DNA of 64,000 nt. It comes from Salvator merianae (lineage: Eukaryota; Chordata; Lepidosauria; Squamata; Teiidae). The first letter of the stretch is position 1; each line of letters starts with the position of its first letter. Positions 22,601-37,600 of the stretch are shown here, in pieces. The notes under the pieces were generated by a model. That model was not told the origin of the DNA and did not search any database. It was given only the letters and a program-made list of their open reading frames with translations. Made by a program: the position numbers and the translations under genes. The stretch covers positions 6,914,096 to 6,978,095 of the forward strand of contig QVOM02000126.1 of NCBI GenBank assembly GCA_003586115.2, in the 5' to 3' direction.

Positions 22601-25600
22601 AAGGGTGGCTGTTTGTAACCGTCGGGAAGCGCACGACCGCTGTTTGTGGGGCCTCCGGGCCTCCATACTGTCACAGCAGGTTGACTTGCTGCGACAGTAT
22701 GGAGGCCTTGCAAACAGCGATCATGCGCTTCCCGCCGGTTACAAACACCCACCCTTAAAGCCACGGGACGCTGCTGAGTTTAAGTGAGGTCCCTCAAGCG
22801 TGAAGAAGTAAATCTGATTTTTGAAAGGCTGAAATTTCTTGTATTAGAAAAGCTATCAAATCAGAAATTATTCTCAGCACACTTTTAACCAAATTTCCTG
22901 GAAGTGAGCATCACAGGAATTGCTTGTAAGTCTACGTGAAAAAGATCTTCCCTGTGTTGCTTTTTAAACCTCAAACAAGGAATATACAGTATGTTAATCC
23001 CAAATTTGAGAGGATCCTATGCAATATGATGCTATTTGGATTTGCATGGTACTTCTACTGCCATTGTCTCCAGGGAGTTCTGATGCATTCTGTTTTGACT
23101 TTTAAGTTGTCCTGTGGAATCTATGGGGCATAAGGTATATATTTAATATTGTGCATTGTACAGCAGAGGCTCAGCACTGGTTCTGCTCAGATCAGGTGAC
23201 AGTGGCTGTTATTTGTGGACAGTGGTTGTTACTTGTGGCTCATGGCTTTTTGCCATGATGCAAAAAGAATATCCTGCTAGCATCATACACTGTGCTAAAA
23301 GCATACTAACTTGATACAAAACATGGAAGGAGTCTGGGGACTGCAGGCTTACAAGCTAGTTTTGAGTAGTTGAAGTTTTTCACTCTAACCCCTCTACTAC
23401 TCAGATTAAGCAATAAACCAACGGGAAGGTTAATGTTTATTTCCACTTGCCATCCTCTAGATGCATGAGAAACAGAGCTAAAACACTGCCCATGCAGTGC
23501 CCAGAGAAGAGAGACTTCCTAAAAACAGAAAAAGCAATACCCGTGTTCTCTGTGTTATATGCCACATCCACTTTTCAGAGACAGAGGGGAAAAAAAAAAA
23601 GAAAAATGAAAGAAACCAAGGAAGTTTAACAATGGAAATGCCAAAAAAAGAAATCACACCTGTATTAGAGAGCCCAGCACTTGGTTTTGATAATTAAAAG
23701 TGCTATTATGTGCACTCAAGAAGCAAGACAATGTTCAACAATGAAATGAGATAAACTAATGGAATATCTACCTAGTGCTGAAGCCACAGTTGCTAGACAT
23801 AAAGCCTTAGGCCCTTTCTGCACTGGGTCTTAATCCAGATTATATTCCAGAATAGGAGCCTGCCATCTGCATGCTGGTATAGATTTCAGCAGACCTCAGG
23901 CATGCGGATAGCAGGCTCCTATTCTGGAATATAATCCGGATTAAGGCCCAGTGCAAAAGGGCCCTACTTTGCCCTTGACTACACTGTAGGACAGCATGAC
24001 ATATCTCCTATCTAACCAGCGAAAGGTAGGCTGCTGCTCACTTGCAAAAAAATTACAGTTGTTGCAACAGTTTTTCAGCTGTGACTCTAATGGAGCACAG
24101 CAGCATCAGAGCTAAATTCTCACAATATTATAGGCGAAAGGAGACCTCACAAATTTAGAATATCCAACAATCTTGTTAAAATGAGTAATAAGGACAACTG
24201 GAATGGGTGATAAGCGGGACAGTTCCAATACTCACAGCATCATCATTTCTATAAGGATTCAGTCTGTTGTAAACTGCTTCAATCACACTCCGCCTAAAGC
24301 AAGGAACGAAAAAGAAGTTTTAACAATCAGCAATTCCCAAAGGGAAAGTTTTAAAGAGTACAGAAACCTGTTACTAAACAAACCACTGCTTATGCTTCAA
24401 TATCATTTACAGTAGTTTCTTGCAGTGCACTGGGAGTTCAGCCCCCACCCAAAATCCTGATGATCAGCGGGGCTTCCACAGTAAGAGAAGCTTAGTAAAA
24501 ATGCCGGATTCTAGATGGAAAATAAAGCACCAGTAAGCTTCTTTCGCTGGCACTAGATGGCGTTAAAAGTGGGCATTACAGAAGACCTTAATAGTTATTT
24601 TCTAACCACAATCCTTCACCTTTACTTTTTGCTGGATTTTTGTTACTACAGAGCTAATCATCAGGATCTGACTAAGGAATCCAATCCTGCTATACACCCA
24701 TTCATTTGCCTATTTATTGATAAAAACTGATTAGCTTTTTGCCAAATGGCAACTAAGGTGGCCATCAACCATTCTGTAAAAAGGAAGTAGACAGAGTGGA
24801 AATCCATTATAAGAGTTAAAACTTTAATGAAATGATTTAGCCAACCATCTACTGGTGTGATCAAACACTGCAAAACCAAACAAGCCACATGAATTACCTA
24901 AACTCCACAAATAGGATTTTTTTTAAAAAAAAAGATCATGCAAATACTACAGAACTGGGAGCTACTTTAGTATGTCTCTGCTAAACTGTGACCCTGTGCC
25001 AACTTCAGCAAATGAGACAGGCACCTCAGAGGATGCCAAGGTACCATATTCCACATCTGCGTCATCAGAGTCCGCAAGCTTCAAGGTTGTGGCGGGTGTG
25101 CCAAGAATGTATGGGAAACCTTTTGGCAAACTTCAAGTGTAATTTGATAGGGCAACCTTAATGGGAGAAATGATACTGCAGCAAAGGGTGAGATGTGGCT
25201 AGTGGGTGCCATTCCCCCCCCCCCCAGCAATAAACAGATCAACATCAATATATTAGCCTTTGTGATTTTGTAATGTATATCTCCTCCCAACCTCAGTAAG
25301 ATATTTTTATAACAAGACTCATGTATGGGTGACGGTGTCTACTGTGAGTTACGAGTCCCTGGACGGGTGGTAACACACACTACAAGGACACAGGGCCAGG
25401 ATCCAAGGAATGATGCAATGAGTTGTTTGTGCCAAATGTGCCTGGAATTTTGTCCTGTTGATTGTACATCAGCTCCATGGCAACCTCTCTTGGAAAACTC
25501 ATATTCATGCAGTTGGGCATACCTTAAGCCACTCTTCAGACTGTATTTAAGGTAGGAAAGAAATTCTTTAAGTAGAGTAAGTCCCTGTTCTAAGCAAATT

Positions 25601-28600
25601 CAGTTTGTGCAGTTTCGATACAATATGATCTATGAATCGAGACCTTATTAAGTGTTCCTGTTTCACTTCAAACGCTTCTCTAACACTACAGTTCTAACAT
25701 CTTAATACAAGTTTTGCTCTAAGCAATGACTTGCCAGAATGGAACTTTTATGTTAAATGGGGTCTGACTGTATAGACATTTAAGATATAAATATGAACTA
25801 AGCCCAGAACAAATTAATCACCAGCACAGAAGCACAAGCCTTTCACCCTATGCTATCTGTTAAATTTTGACACAAATACAGTACCACAGAAGTCTGGAAA
25901 CACTTGATCGTTCAGGTATTTCATAGACAATAATATCAGAAAAGCTCATTTCACTCTAAACTAAAATTAATTTGGGAATCCAGTACTAAACAAAAACAGA
26001 ACTTGTTCACTCATTGAAAAGCACATAAATCTGAACTCCAAATACACTGCAAGCCTCAAAAGAGGTTAATATTGAAGAATGTTTGTCAAATATTGAGACC
26101 ACCCTAAAAATAGCCTGACCTTTCATCAGCAGCAGTATGACATAAGTTTAACATTTAATTTTAGAATCCACCTCCTAGCTTGCTTCAGAGTATCACGCGT
26201 GCATTTATTTCCTTATTTAACATAATTGCAAATCTGAAAGACATTGTTGAGAACTATTGTAAGCACCAACTAACATATTTTGGTGCCTTCCTTTTAAGGA
26301 GCAGGCTTATGAAAAGCACACGACAATTTCAGATCAAAAGCACACATTTACAATGACGTAAACTCACTTGCTTGCCAATTCACCCCCTGGTGGAAGATTT
26401 GGGATGCTCTCCGTTTGCAACGTACGCATGACGTGGACTAAGTCTGGCACGCCTTCACCCTGCTTCTTTATGATCTCTGGGAATCAGAAGTACTTGCTTT
26501 GTAAATTCAGTTTCAATCCAAATACAATTGAAAACACTGTTAACATTTATTCTTATCAGAGGCATGCTAAAGCTTCCAAACTCCTTGTGACTTCGAAGTT
26601 TCCCATTACAGTTGCTACTCTAACAGTGGAGAAGGAGAAAGGAGGTCTAACAAGCAATCTTTGCATACAATAAATTTCTCAGCCTTTCTCATACAAGAAA
26701 AATGTAGAAGCATATACTGGATTAAATAATTAAGATCATTATCTAAATGTAGCAAGGTTATGATTTTCTTGTAGCATTATTGCAAAACATACTATGAGGC
26801 AATGGCTGTAAAAGCATTGTTTTTTATTATTAATTGCAAAGACATCTGTGCTAAAAGACAGGATTTGGCTTCTTCTATTGACTGAAGGGAAAACCAATTG
26901 TACAGACCTCACACAGAATTGTTAACACCATTTTTAGACCATTTTAAAAAATACAATATGCAAACTTAAGGACTGTTTTATAAACACAAACATTACAACA
27001 ACTGACATAATACAGAACAGATCACCTTAACTAAAAAGAGATTCATGAACTAACAAATGCTACAACTTTTGATTACAGAAATTCATACACACACTAGCCG
27101 ATCATAGGAATTGTTAAAATAGCCAAGAATGAGCTCAGCTACATCAATTATTCTGTTTTTAGTACTTAAAACAGTGAATACTGTTAACACACTTTTGAAC
27201 TCTTGTTTAAATAAGCAGCAGGAAATCTGCAAGATTCATATAGTATCAGACATTTAGATTTTATCCTTTCTGTAAATTAACCCCTAGAAGTAATACCCAA
27301 TATTCAACAGTGGTTTATATTACCAATTCAACTGCTTGAATACTTACAAATTCAATTGAGGGAGTAAATAAAAGTTGAAAATATTGGGATAAGAGGATGC
27401 ACTACAATGTAGCGCATCATTGGCTCAGCTAAGGCAACACCATTTTCCATTTGACCAGTGGCTCCCCAGAGCTTCATGCGGAGTTCCCTTCTAATGGAGT
27501 TTTACTGAAGGCATTAAAAGAACAGTATCTGCTATGACTTATAGCTGTGCTCCCTGATCCTCTGCCAAGGAAACCCTGCGGTAAGTGTTACCCACTTGTG
27601 GAGACCTTCGTCGCCTATATCCACCGAGACCCTGGAATATTTTATTCACAAGCTTTTTCTCTTGCAACCTGCTGAACATTCAGGATTGCTTGGCTTTAAA
27701 TCATCATAATACAGTACTCTCTCTGTGGGCTAGTACATTAAGGTTTCATGGACATATCACTGAAATGTCATCAAAAAGAGTTTGATTCAAAGTGTTGTTT
27801 TCTTAAAAGAGACAATGCAATGTCAATCTTGCACACATAATAAAATATTCAGGCTAAACCTAAGATTGCTTGTAGAAACAAACTGCATAATGACAGCATG
27901 AATTTCAAATAACACTGGAAAAATATTTTTTGGACAGTTTGACAAATTTTCAGCAACTTTTTTTGTCACGGGATGCTTTATGTCTATTTGCAGGTTACTA
28001 TAATGCAATGACAGCGAATATACTGGTGAAAAAGCTAGCAGCAGTAATCAAAGGGTAAGCATCCATTTTTCAGGACATTTAACACAAAAGAAAAAAATAA
28101 TGGCCAGGATCCCAAAAGCTAGGGCCTTCTGTGCACTTATTGTTATTCCATACTAGGCTGATAAAGACCTAGCGCAGCGCCGGCCTTCAGCACTTGGAGG
28201 GCTGGAACGGCCCTGTACTGGACCGCCAGAACTCGAAGTGCAAATGGCCTAACCAGGACAGGCCCAATCGCCATGGTAACAGCCACAGCAACATCCAGTG
28301 CATGGCCAGACGTTGCCATGGTGATTGGGACACAGCGCACAACTGCACAGCCATGCTGCCATGCCCGTTTGCACCCAGCAAGAGGGAGCAAATGCTCCTG
28401 ACCCCTGGCCAAGCTGTGGACAACATTTTAGTTGTCCATAGCTAGTAGCGGCTAGGAGAAGCTGTGGTGCTCCTCAATATCACGGCAGTGATGGCATGCA
28501 GATGCAATTACCCAGTGAGAGTCTGGTTGCTCACTATGCAATAAGTGCAACTAGGTCACTAGGCTCATGCAAGAGGTTTCCAATAATTCAGTGAAATATT

Positions 28601-31600
28601 GACACTTATCTGTTTACCCCTACTTTAATTTCAAAAGCACTCCACAGAAGGAGCTGCTATTCAAGACAATGCTGCACAGTTCTCAGGATACCAGACAAAA
28701 ATTTGAAATAAATACAGTACTTTATTTGGAACGCAACATAATTTTAACATTTAAGATTCAGGGCCAGAATTATTTTACCATCTATTATTTAGGAGAAAGT
28801 CTTCTAATATCAAAAACTGAATAAAGAGCAAGATATCAGATTTGTTTTGTGAAATTTTTTTTATTGTGAATTAACATCTAGTATAATCTACATCAATCTA
28901 ATGCTGTTTATCTTTCTATATAAAAATAAAAGAATTTAAATTTACCTGAACTACACATTTCCATCACCTAAAGGTGCAGTATTTTAAAACACAGCCTTCA
29001 CTAATATAACATTTATAGTCAGTAGAAAAACAAATCAATATTAATTTATAGCACAAATCTACTAATCTTAGTTTTGTACTACCACTTTATGTCAATTAAT
29101 ATTCCAGTTCTTTGTCATTAACTTAAACCACTTTCTCAAATTGTGGCATGGACAAAAAGAGAAACGAAAAAGACTGAAAACTAACACAACTGTTTTTAGC
29201 TAAATTGGATTGTAGTATTAAAAGTTTGCAAACTATTTCATGTTTTTACAGAGATGGGAGATTGTTCTTGCTAATATATCGCGTAATTAAGATATGTTGT
29301 CTGTAAACACATTCACGTTCAAAATAATTAATACTGCAAAATGCAAACACTGAAACACTTGTATCAATAACATGTATATAATTACAAACTGTGTATCACA
29401 ACACAGTATTCCTTGCCCAATCCTTAAAGTGCTGTACCTGTGCAGTCATTACAAAATGAATCTTTGCAGTGATAAGCAAGCTGGAAGTTGTAATGTCAAT
29501 AATAAAAGCTTGAGAGTTTTTGATCTGATGAACTGGGTTAAGTCCTCTAGACTGGATTCAGACTGTTTAATTCATTTGCAGAACTGAATTAGAATGGATG
29601 CTGCCCTTTTACAAAGCATACCTTCCCACAAGCAGACAAGAAAGCAGGAGTTCTCACTAGTTTTCCCTTCTCATGCAGCACAAGAACGCAGTGAAAATTG
29701 CCCAAACGTCTTTTAATTTCAAGAAACATCTAATATATGGAAACTGTGCTCTGTGCAACTCAAGCTCAACCTTTCGCCTGTAATACTATAATATTTTGGA
29801 ATAAACATTTCAACATGAGATTACTGTAGAATGTGCAGTATAATTAGATACAGTACATCTTTATCTTCAATGACTGAAAGAATTCTTCCATGAGAATGTA
29901 GAACAAAAGATAAAATATCCAATATTTTCATATATTCCTACGTACTACACAGAAAAACGCTTGCTTTTCAGTACTGAATTTCAACAGTGAGAAACTGAAA
30001 ACTGAAATGAGTGTGCTCATTACTTAAAAGGTCATGGAATCAGAAAGAGAATAGGAGACATAGAGGCTACCATGGGGTTAATTCTCAGTTTCATTCAGGA
30101 ATCAAAATCAGAGACCGACCGGCCTTCTCTTGAACAGATCTGGTGAAGAAAGCCCATTACTGTCTTTGGTGATCACTTCCAACACTGAATGGCCCTTACT
30201 GTAAGGAAGTATTTCCAGTTAATCAACCAGTATCTCTCTTGCAACTTAAACCTATTATTCTGTCTCCTGCGTTCTAGGAAGACAAAAAATAGGTTCAATT
30301 ATCCTTCGTCTGTGAGGCTGCTACAGTATTCTCTTTGCATGGCTAAACTTAACTAGTTTCCTCAGCTTCCTCATACAGTACTTTGTTTTCACTACCTGAT
30401 TCCCTTTGCTGCCTTCCTTTGAACATTTCTCCAGCTAACTTGAATCCTCTATAAGATAAGGTGCCTTTTTAAGATATACAATACTGAGACTGACAGAGTG
30501 GATTTGGAAACTATAATCCTACTAAGGCCGTTCAGAATTGTGTTTGCCTATTTTTGCTGAGGTATCACACAGATGACTCATATTCAATTTGCAGTTCATT
30601 AATATTCCAAGGTCTTTTTCACATACTCTAATCCTCCTGTATCCATACTTAAAAAGTTCCAGAAAAATCAACCTGAGCACTTAATGCTATAAAGAAAAAA
30701 TTGCATTACATGATAAAACAGAATAAATAACAATAACATAGTATCTAATATAAAATATAAAGATTAAATTAAAATTAATTTAATTTTTATGCTTTATGAT
30801 CAGTTTCTGTTAGCTTAAGTCACCAGGGTTGTAGCAAAATTTAGCAAAAGGGTCTTTAAATGTATCCTCTTCTGCTTGAAACTATGTTAATTTTTCTGAC
30901 TTTGATGTACTGGTCTGTGACTATCAATAATAAGACAAAGCAAGTTAAAGATGGAAAGATTAAATTAAAAGATTTTAGCTCATACAGACTGGATAAGATA
31001 CCTTATTTATAATTTTATTTAATCATTTATATATTGCTTTTCATTCTACCCCCGGACAACGATGGACAACGATGGCTCCAAGAACATCCTCCAACTTATC
31101 TCTTCTCAGGGAGCACAACTCCATCAGAAACAGGCAAAATTCCCAACTCAAGGACCTTGGTACTTCCTACCACAAAGTTTCTGCCTTGTCAGGGTTCATC
31201 TTCAATTTACTGGCTCTTATCCAGCCCATTACTGGATTCAGATACTAGTTCAAAACATTTATAGCCTCTTTTGATTGGGATGCTATAGATAACTAGATCT
31301 AAGTGTCATCAACATACTCATGACACTCAGCCCCAAAGTTTCCGATTACCACCCCCAGTGGCAAAATTGTAAGAACATTAGAACATAAGAGGAGCCCTGC
31401 TGCATCAGGCCACAGCCCATCTAGTGCAGCATCCCATCTCACAGTGGTCTACCAACTGCTTCTGGGCATCATTCTCAATCAGAAGACGAAGACAATATCT
31501 TTTAACTGCTCTCCCTCCCTGCAAATGGTCTTTAGAAGCACCCTACCTGTCTTACCAGACTGGAGACAGTACACAGGCATCAATTTTAGCAGCCAGTAAT

Positions 31601-34600
31601 ACACCTGTCCTTCATGAATTTGCCTAACCCTTTCTTAAAAGATATCCAGCTGGTTTATGCCACCACCTCTTCTGATAGTAATTGTGCCCTGCGGCACCCT
31701 ACAACTGCTTTATAGGGCTGCCCCTGCAGGCAAGAGCAGAACCACTGTAACACAGTGCTCCCCATCTCCCAGAACCGAACCAAAAGGATACCATGCTCAA
31801 TGGTATTGAAGGCCGCTGAGTTGCATCCCTCTGTCTTCTTCAGAACATCATTCATAAGGGTGACTGTAACTGATTCTATCTGTAATAAGCTATAATAAGA
31901 CATCACTCAGCCATTACTTGATCATGGGTGAGGGTGCTGGCCTGGTGTGTATCACTGAAACCTGGGGAGGGGGGACCTGGATAGAACAGAGGTAACCCAG
32001 CCGTGCCCACTAGGTTTCTGTGTGGATTATTGTGCTAAAGGGGATGATAATGCGTAAACGCATTTTGTTATCTAAACCAAAATTTTCAACTACAGGACAG
32101 CATATAGTGCATGGTCCAGGGGATTCTCTTTCATAGATTGCAAACCCTGTAACTGAAAATTTTGATTGGGATAAAGAAATGGGATAATAACAGACAGATC
32201 TTATAAGTGAAAATCCAGATAGCAAGAACATGGTAAAGGAGGATTAGCATATACTGTTGAAATGCCAGGTATTCCCCATCAGACACGGTGTCTGTCTCCT
32301 AACCTAGTTTTTATTATTTTTAAAAATTACTCTTAATATTGTTCTTTTTTACTAGTTTTGACCTTGTTTTTTAGTTTTATTGTAAATCACTTCAAGCATT
32401 TTAAAATGAAGTAATGGCATATAAATGTCTGAGTCTTTTGCTTGAGGTGGAGCACTTTTCATTTGTCTCTCTCTGAATTTCATTCTGTTGCTTTCAGCCC
32501 AATTCTCTAACCTATCAAGGTCATTTTGAATATTTGTTATGTTCTCTAGGTTATTTCCTGCTACACCTAATTTTGTGTCATCTCCTTATTCAAACTGAAT
32601 TTCAGCCACAACTAGGCAGTAGAATACAAACTTACTAGAGGCATTAAGTACAACCATTTAAATATTCTTGATTTAAAAATAGTAATTATTGTGAAATACA
32701 CAAAAAATCCCAAACGTTATTATCCCAAAGATAGTTACTTGCCTTCAACACTGCATGAGAGTAAGGGTCTTTCTGCACAGACCCTTAATCTGGATTAAGA
32801 GCCTCGTGGATCTGCATGTTAGTGCAGCGCTATGAGGCCATGCCCCCCAATGGTCCACTCGGTCTGCATGAGACAGCGTGTGATACAGATTAAGGAGGCC
32901 ATAATCCAGATCACTGGTAGTCCTGATTAATCAAGACTACCAGTGGACCAGCAGGTCTAATTCAGAACACAGGAGGAATGCAGATGTATGCCTCCTGTGT
33001 TCAGGACTACTGGGGAGGGCGCTGCATAAAACCACCCCCCAGAGACCCCAAGGCTAGGAACTTTTGTTTCTAGTCTTCAGAGGCATGGGGGTGAGGCCAT
33101 GATGCTTATGTGAGCTTCACGGCCATGCTGCGGGCTGATCCAAATCAGCATCATCAACGTAGGAGGTAATGATCCAGCCCACGCCTTTCCGTGATCCAGA
33201 CCAGTGGGCCATGGTAATCCAGACCCACTGATCCATATCTACTGCAGGTAAGTGCAGAAATGGGCGATAGCTTGTACAATAGACGTATTCCTTGCCCCAT
33301 AGCCCCTCTAGAATTCCTTTTATCTTCCAAAAATCTTCTACAGAGACTGGACCTACCTACCGAATACTGAGGGGCTATGATATCTCAAGACAGTTAAAGT
33401 CTGTGTAAGCATTCTCACTAGATTTCTTCACCTGCAAGTGTATTATTCCCCCAATCCCAAGTTGATACACAGATAACATCAGAAGGTCGCACTAAGCCAC
33501 TGAAAAAGCTCTTCAGGAGATTGAGAAAGGGGGCTGCAGAAGGAAAGGGAAAATCAGAGTTGCCCAAAGCTCTAAGACAGACCAAGGACTGCTGATGCTG
33601 AGAACAGATCAGTTGCATGCACTTTCATTCTGTTCACATAACATAGGATATGCGAGTCATAAGGCGGGAGTTTTCAATACTTATTCCAAGGAAGAAAGAC
33701 TACATTTTTCTTTTTGACATTTTTTCAGAGCTGAAAAATAGGATAGAAATTAAATGCAAGAAAATCTATGCAGGAATACTGCCTGCAAACCACTGTCAGT
33801 TCCCTTTATACTGTTTTTTGAACTAAGAATTTTTTTAAAAGTAATTCAGGGGAATGAAGCACTGGAGGTATACACAGTTTTTATTCATAAGATGTATAAC
33901 CGATTTCACTCATACAGAGAACTACATTTGGCAGTGATGTATCTTCATTTGCATTAACTGATATCCAGGTATACTCTTGCATATAGTTTCCCACATGCAA
34001 GACAAGAATCGATGATCTTCATTTTTGGCTGTAGTGCTTCATATACTATCCAAATACTACTCCAAACAGTGCTCTGACCATCAAGAAGCACTCAGTTAGG
34101 GGGTATGCAGAGCTGCAGGAGGGTGGACATTCCAAAACTCACTGGTGCCCTGTTGCTACTTTCTGTGCAGCTCTCTTTGATCTCAGACACAGGATGTAAT
34201 TTTATTATTTCAAGACAAGGAAAACGTAGACAAAGAAGAAAACAAATATTTTCTAATGCCTGCCTACATCACATACATTAAACAAACACTTCACTGGGAT
34301 GTTGCAAACGTAACATTTCTTAATTACTGTTGCATCCAACCTCCTCTCTGGCACTTCACATAGCCATGGTATTTGACACAAACATAAATAATTAGAAATA
34401 ATTATGGCCACTGTTTCTACTTCCCAAAATAACGAACACTTGTTGTAACAGTTACAATACTAAACATATGGATAACACTTCCAAGACTTTACACACATAA
34501 CCGTTTTGCTATTATTACAAAGACTCTTCAACACAAGTCACTATTATATACTATTAAAATGAACAGGGAAGTCTTTACTACTGCTTGAGTTCATGGCAGG

Positions 34601-37600
34601 GATTCAATTCAAAGCAGAGACCTTCTGATTTTGAATTCAGTCTCCTAGCCATTACATCAGCTTCTAATAAGGCCAATGAGTTTAATTAAGACAATAAAAC
34701 ATTAACAAATAAGCATTTGTTAAATATAAAGTGTATAAGATGCTTTACTCAATCATTAATTCGGCAGACAGAAAAATCTCCTATTAGAGATGACTCCTAG
34801 CAATGATTTCTCTTTATCTGAGAAACAGATTGGCATTCATAGCAGTGTCATTTATAGCTCACAATCCTAACACATGCTTAGTGCTAAGTAAACCACAAGA
34901 AGTTAACACAACAAGAAGTTCATATAGATTAGTCATTTGTCCGTATCAACCCACATAAAAACAGATATTAACAAAAATAGTAAAAAATGATAGAACTGGA
35001 AACATACCAAATTTTAAAATCATTCCCAAGACAGCCTACTCTGATGTGGCCAATATGAGTGGCTTGAATATTGGGAGCTTTCATAATATATAAAACCACT
35101 CTTGTTGTAGTGTATTGGTTTGAGCCTCGGAGTAATATGTACATTTTTGCTTTGACATTGGAAGACATGCAATTTGCTACAAGAGACAGTGATTCCTAAT
35201 ACTGTCATATAGGTGGCAATCAAAAAAGGAAATATACTGTATCTTGCAGGACAGAATCCCCATCTTCTATAGCGTGGGATCTTCTGATAACAACCAAATT
35301 TTATCATTACATTGAATTGGTCAAATCTGGCATTTATAAAGGCTTTGTGGAGGTGGGCTGGCATGGTAAATTATAGGTTTTCTTTAAATTTACCTGCTGC
35401 TTAGAAGAGGCAACATAAGGGATGGAACTGGCACAGGAAATAGACACAGAATCACAAAATGATTTGGCATCTATGACTCTGTTTAAGAACTGTCATGGAT
35501 TTAGGTCCCAAACAGTTCAAGTCTTATAGAGACAGGTCCAGGTGCAGAATATGGACAGATAGATTAGACAAACATGATTTCCTATTAAAAGTTTTCACTT
35601 GCTCTTCTAAATAAAGAAGAGGCAATCTATCAGAACTCATTGTGTTGATTCTAAACCAGTAGTTGTACTGTCTGCTTAAAATGGCACATTTTAAATCTGC
35701 CCATATGGCAGAGGAGAGAGTGGATCAACCTACACCTAAAAATATCCAGAGGTGTTGTAGTTGGAAGGCTTCAAGCATCTGAGTTTCTATATATCCCCAG
35801 ATCTCTGCCCTGCAGAGGAGTAAGAATAACTTTGGCCTTAAAAACCTTAAGAACTGATCTGATAGAACCTGGGCATTTAAGAAGTTTGAAGCAGGAGAAG
35901 TTTTCATGAGGCAGTTGTTTAGATGTTGCGATCATGCGCCAGAGACTGTGAATGGTAAACCCAAGTACTAGTAGGCATTAACCTGTTCTATTATTGACAT
36001 GTCCAGGTGCTATTTATGAAGCCTCCATGATCCACCAAAAATCACCACTTCATATTTATGTTTACTAATACGGAGAGCATTGGCAGAACAGTATGAACTA
36101 AATCTCTTCAAAGTTCTCCTCAAGCCTACTGAAATATTTGTCATTATGAACATATCATCAGCATACAAAAGGATGTTAGTTGCCCTCGCCATAATTCTGG
36201 GCATGTGGGGGTTGTCACAGTTAAGAGTCACCTGCATGTCATTGATGTAAAAGCTGAACAAAAAAAGATGCTAATACACAACTCTGTTGCACACCTAAAA
36301 CAGTTTTTATCTCATGTGTCAAAGCACCACTAGAGCCTCAACAACCTTTCAGGGAAACTTTGGAGTATAACACTATAATCAAAGCCAGAAGTCTGAGATC
36401 TATGCTTGTGGCAGCCAACTTGTCCGGCAAAAGGTCTTTACTTATGGAATCAAAGATTGCTGTTAAATCAATGAAAGTAACATAAAGATGAATGCCTTTA
36501 TTGGTATATTTGTTGATAATAGATGTTGTAGCACAAAGCAATTGTCAATGGTTGAGTGTCCTTGTCTGAAGCCGGCTTGTTCCTCTGAAACAATACTATT
36601 ACATTCAACCAATGTTCAATCTTATTAAGGAGATATCCAGCATATATTTTTGCAGTAATATCTGTTGGGTTTATAGGATGGTAATTCTTAGGACTGAATT
36701 TCTCAACATTTTTGTGGATTAGAACAATAATACTCATTTTCCATCCATTGGGGATACAGCAAGTGAAGAGACGAGTTAGGAGATAAGTCCACCAGTCTAC
36801 GTTATGCTTGAATAACTCAGGTAGAAGAAAATCCTCACCTGATCCTTTGCTATCTCAAGAAGAGTTAATGATTGTTTTAACATCAGAGGCCACGACTGGT
36901 TGCCAAATAAGAAGGATGCCACGATCAGAAACTAGTCTGGCTATTGATCTGTGTTGGACAGAGTCAGTCATATTAAAAAGGTCTCCATAAAAGTTTTCCC
37001 ACTGAGCTGCATGGATGGGGACATCAAGAGAGGTCCTTACTTCTCTCAATTTGTGAGATACTAGATGCCAGAAAAAGATAAGAGTTTTGCTGATATGCAG
37101 CCAGTTCCAAGTCTACCCACAGAGGACTGCACTGCACATACTCAAAGGCACTGTAATGCAGATGACTTCTCTTTTAATTTGTAATGACTTCTCTTTTAAT
37201 CTGTTTTTAACCAAAATAAATTCTGAACCATATGGAACAAGTAGGAAATCCCAGCCACCACATTAAAAAAATTTCTCAGAAACACTTGTTTCAAAATTAC
37301 CATTAGACAGCCTTAACATAGACGAACATTATATTTGCTATTATATTTGTTTAAATATAACTGGGTCATGACAGCTGATTGTCTTCTCAGCAACCAAAAT
37401 CACATTTTGCGTACAGTCAAAATTTATTGCCAGCAATGGTCCTGCCATAAACAATAACCTTCCTCTATTATAAGCAAAATTATAGAGGACACATACTGTA
37501 AAGTATTCTGAAACAGCATGGTCCTTATGTCCCAAAAGGACATGTGAGTACTTTTTTTTTGTGAAGTACATGCTAGATGTCCTGTGGCACTTAAGGGTTT

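Larger units (their letters stand above)
19648..24235 (-). other. PPM1A: PPM1A intron 5
   Basis: About 4.6 kb. It contains an (ATTT)n microsatellite, a fold-back MITE (20.07-20.21 kb), a LINE 3' end (20.8-21.24 kb), a hAT MITE with target duplication (22.58-22.78 kb) and a perfect-arm fold-back element (23.81-23.97 kb). Confidence 0.9.

Noticed and set aside
22576..22787. Two near-identical small proteins on opposite strands
   Set aside because: Both arise because the 196-bp hAT MITE is a near-perfect palindrome.
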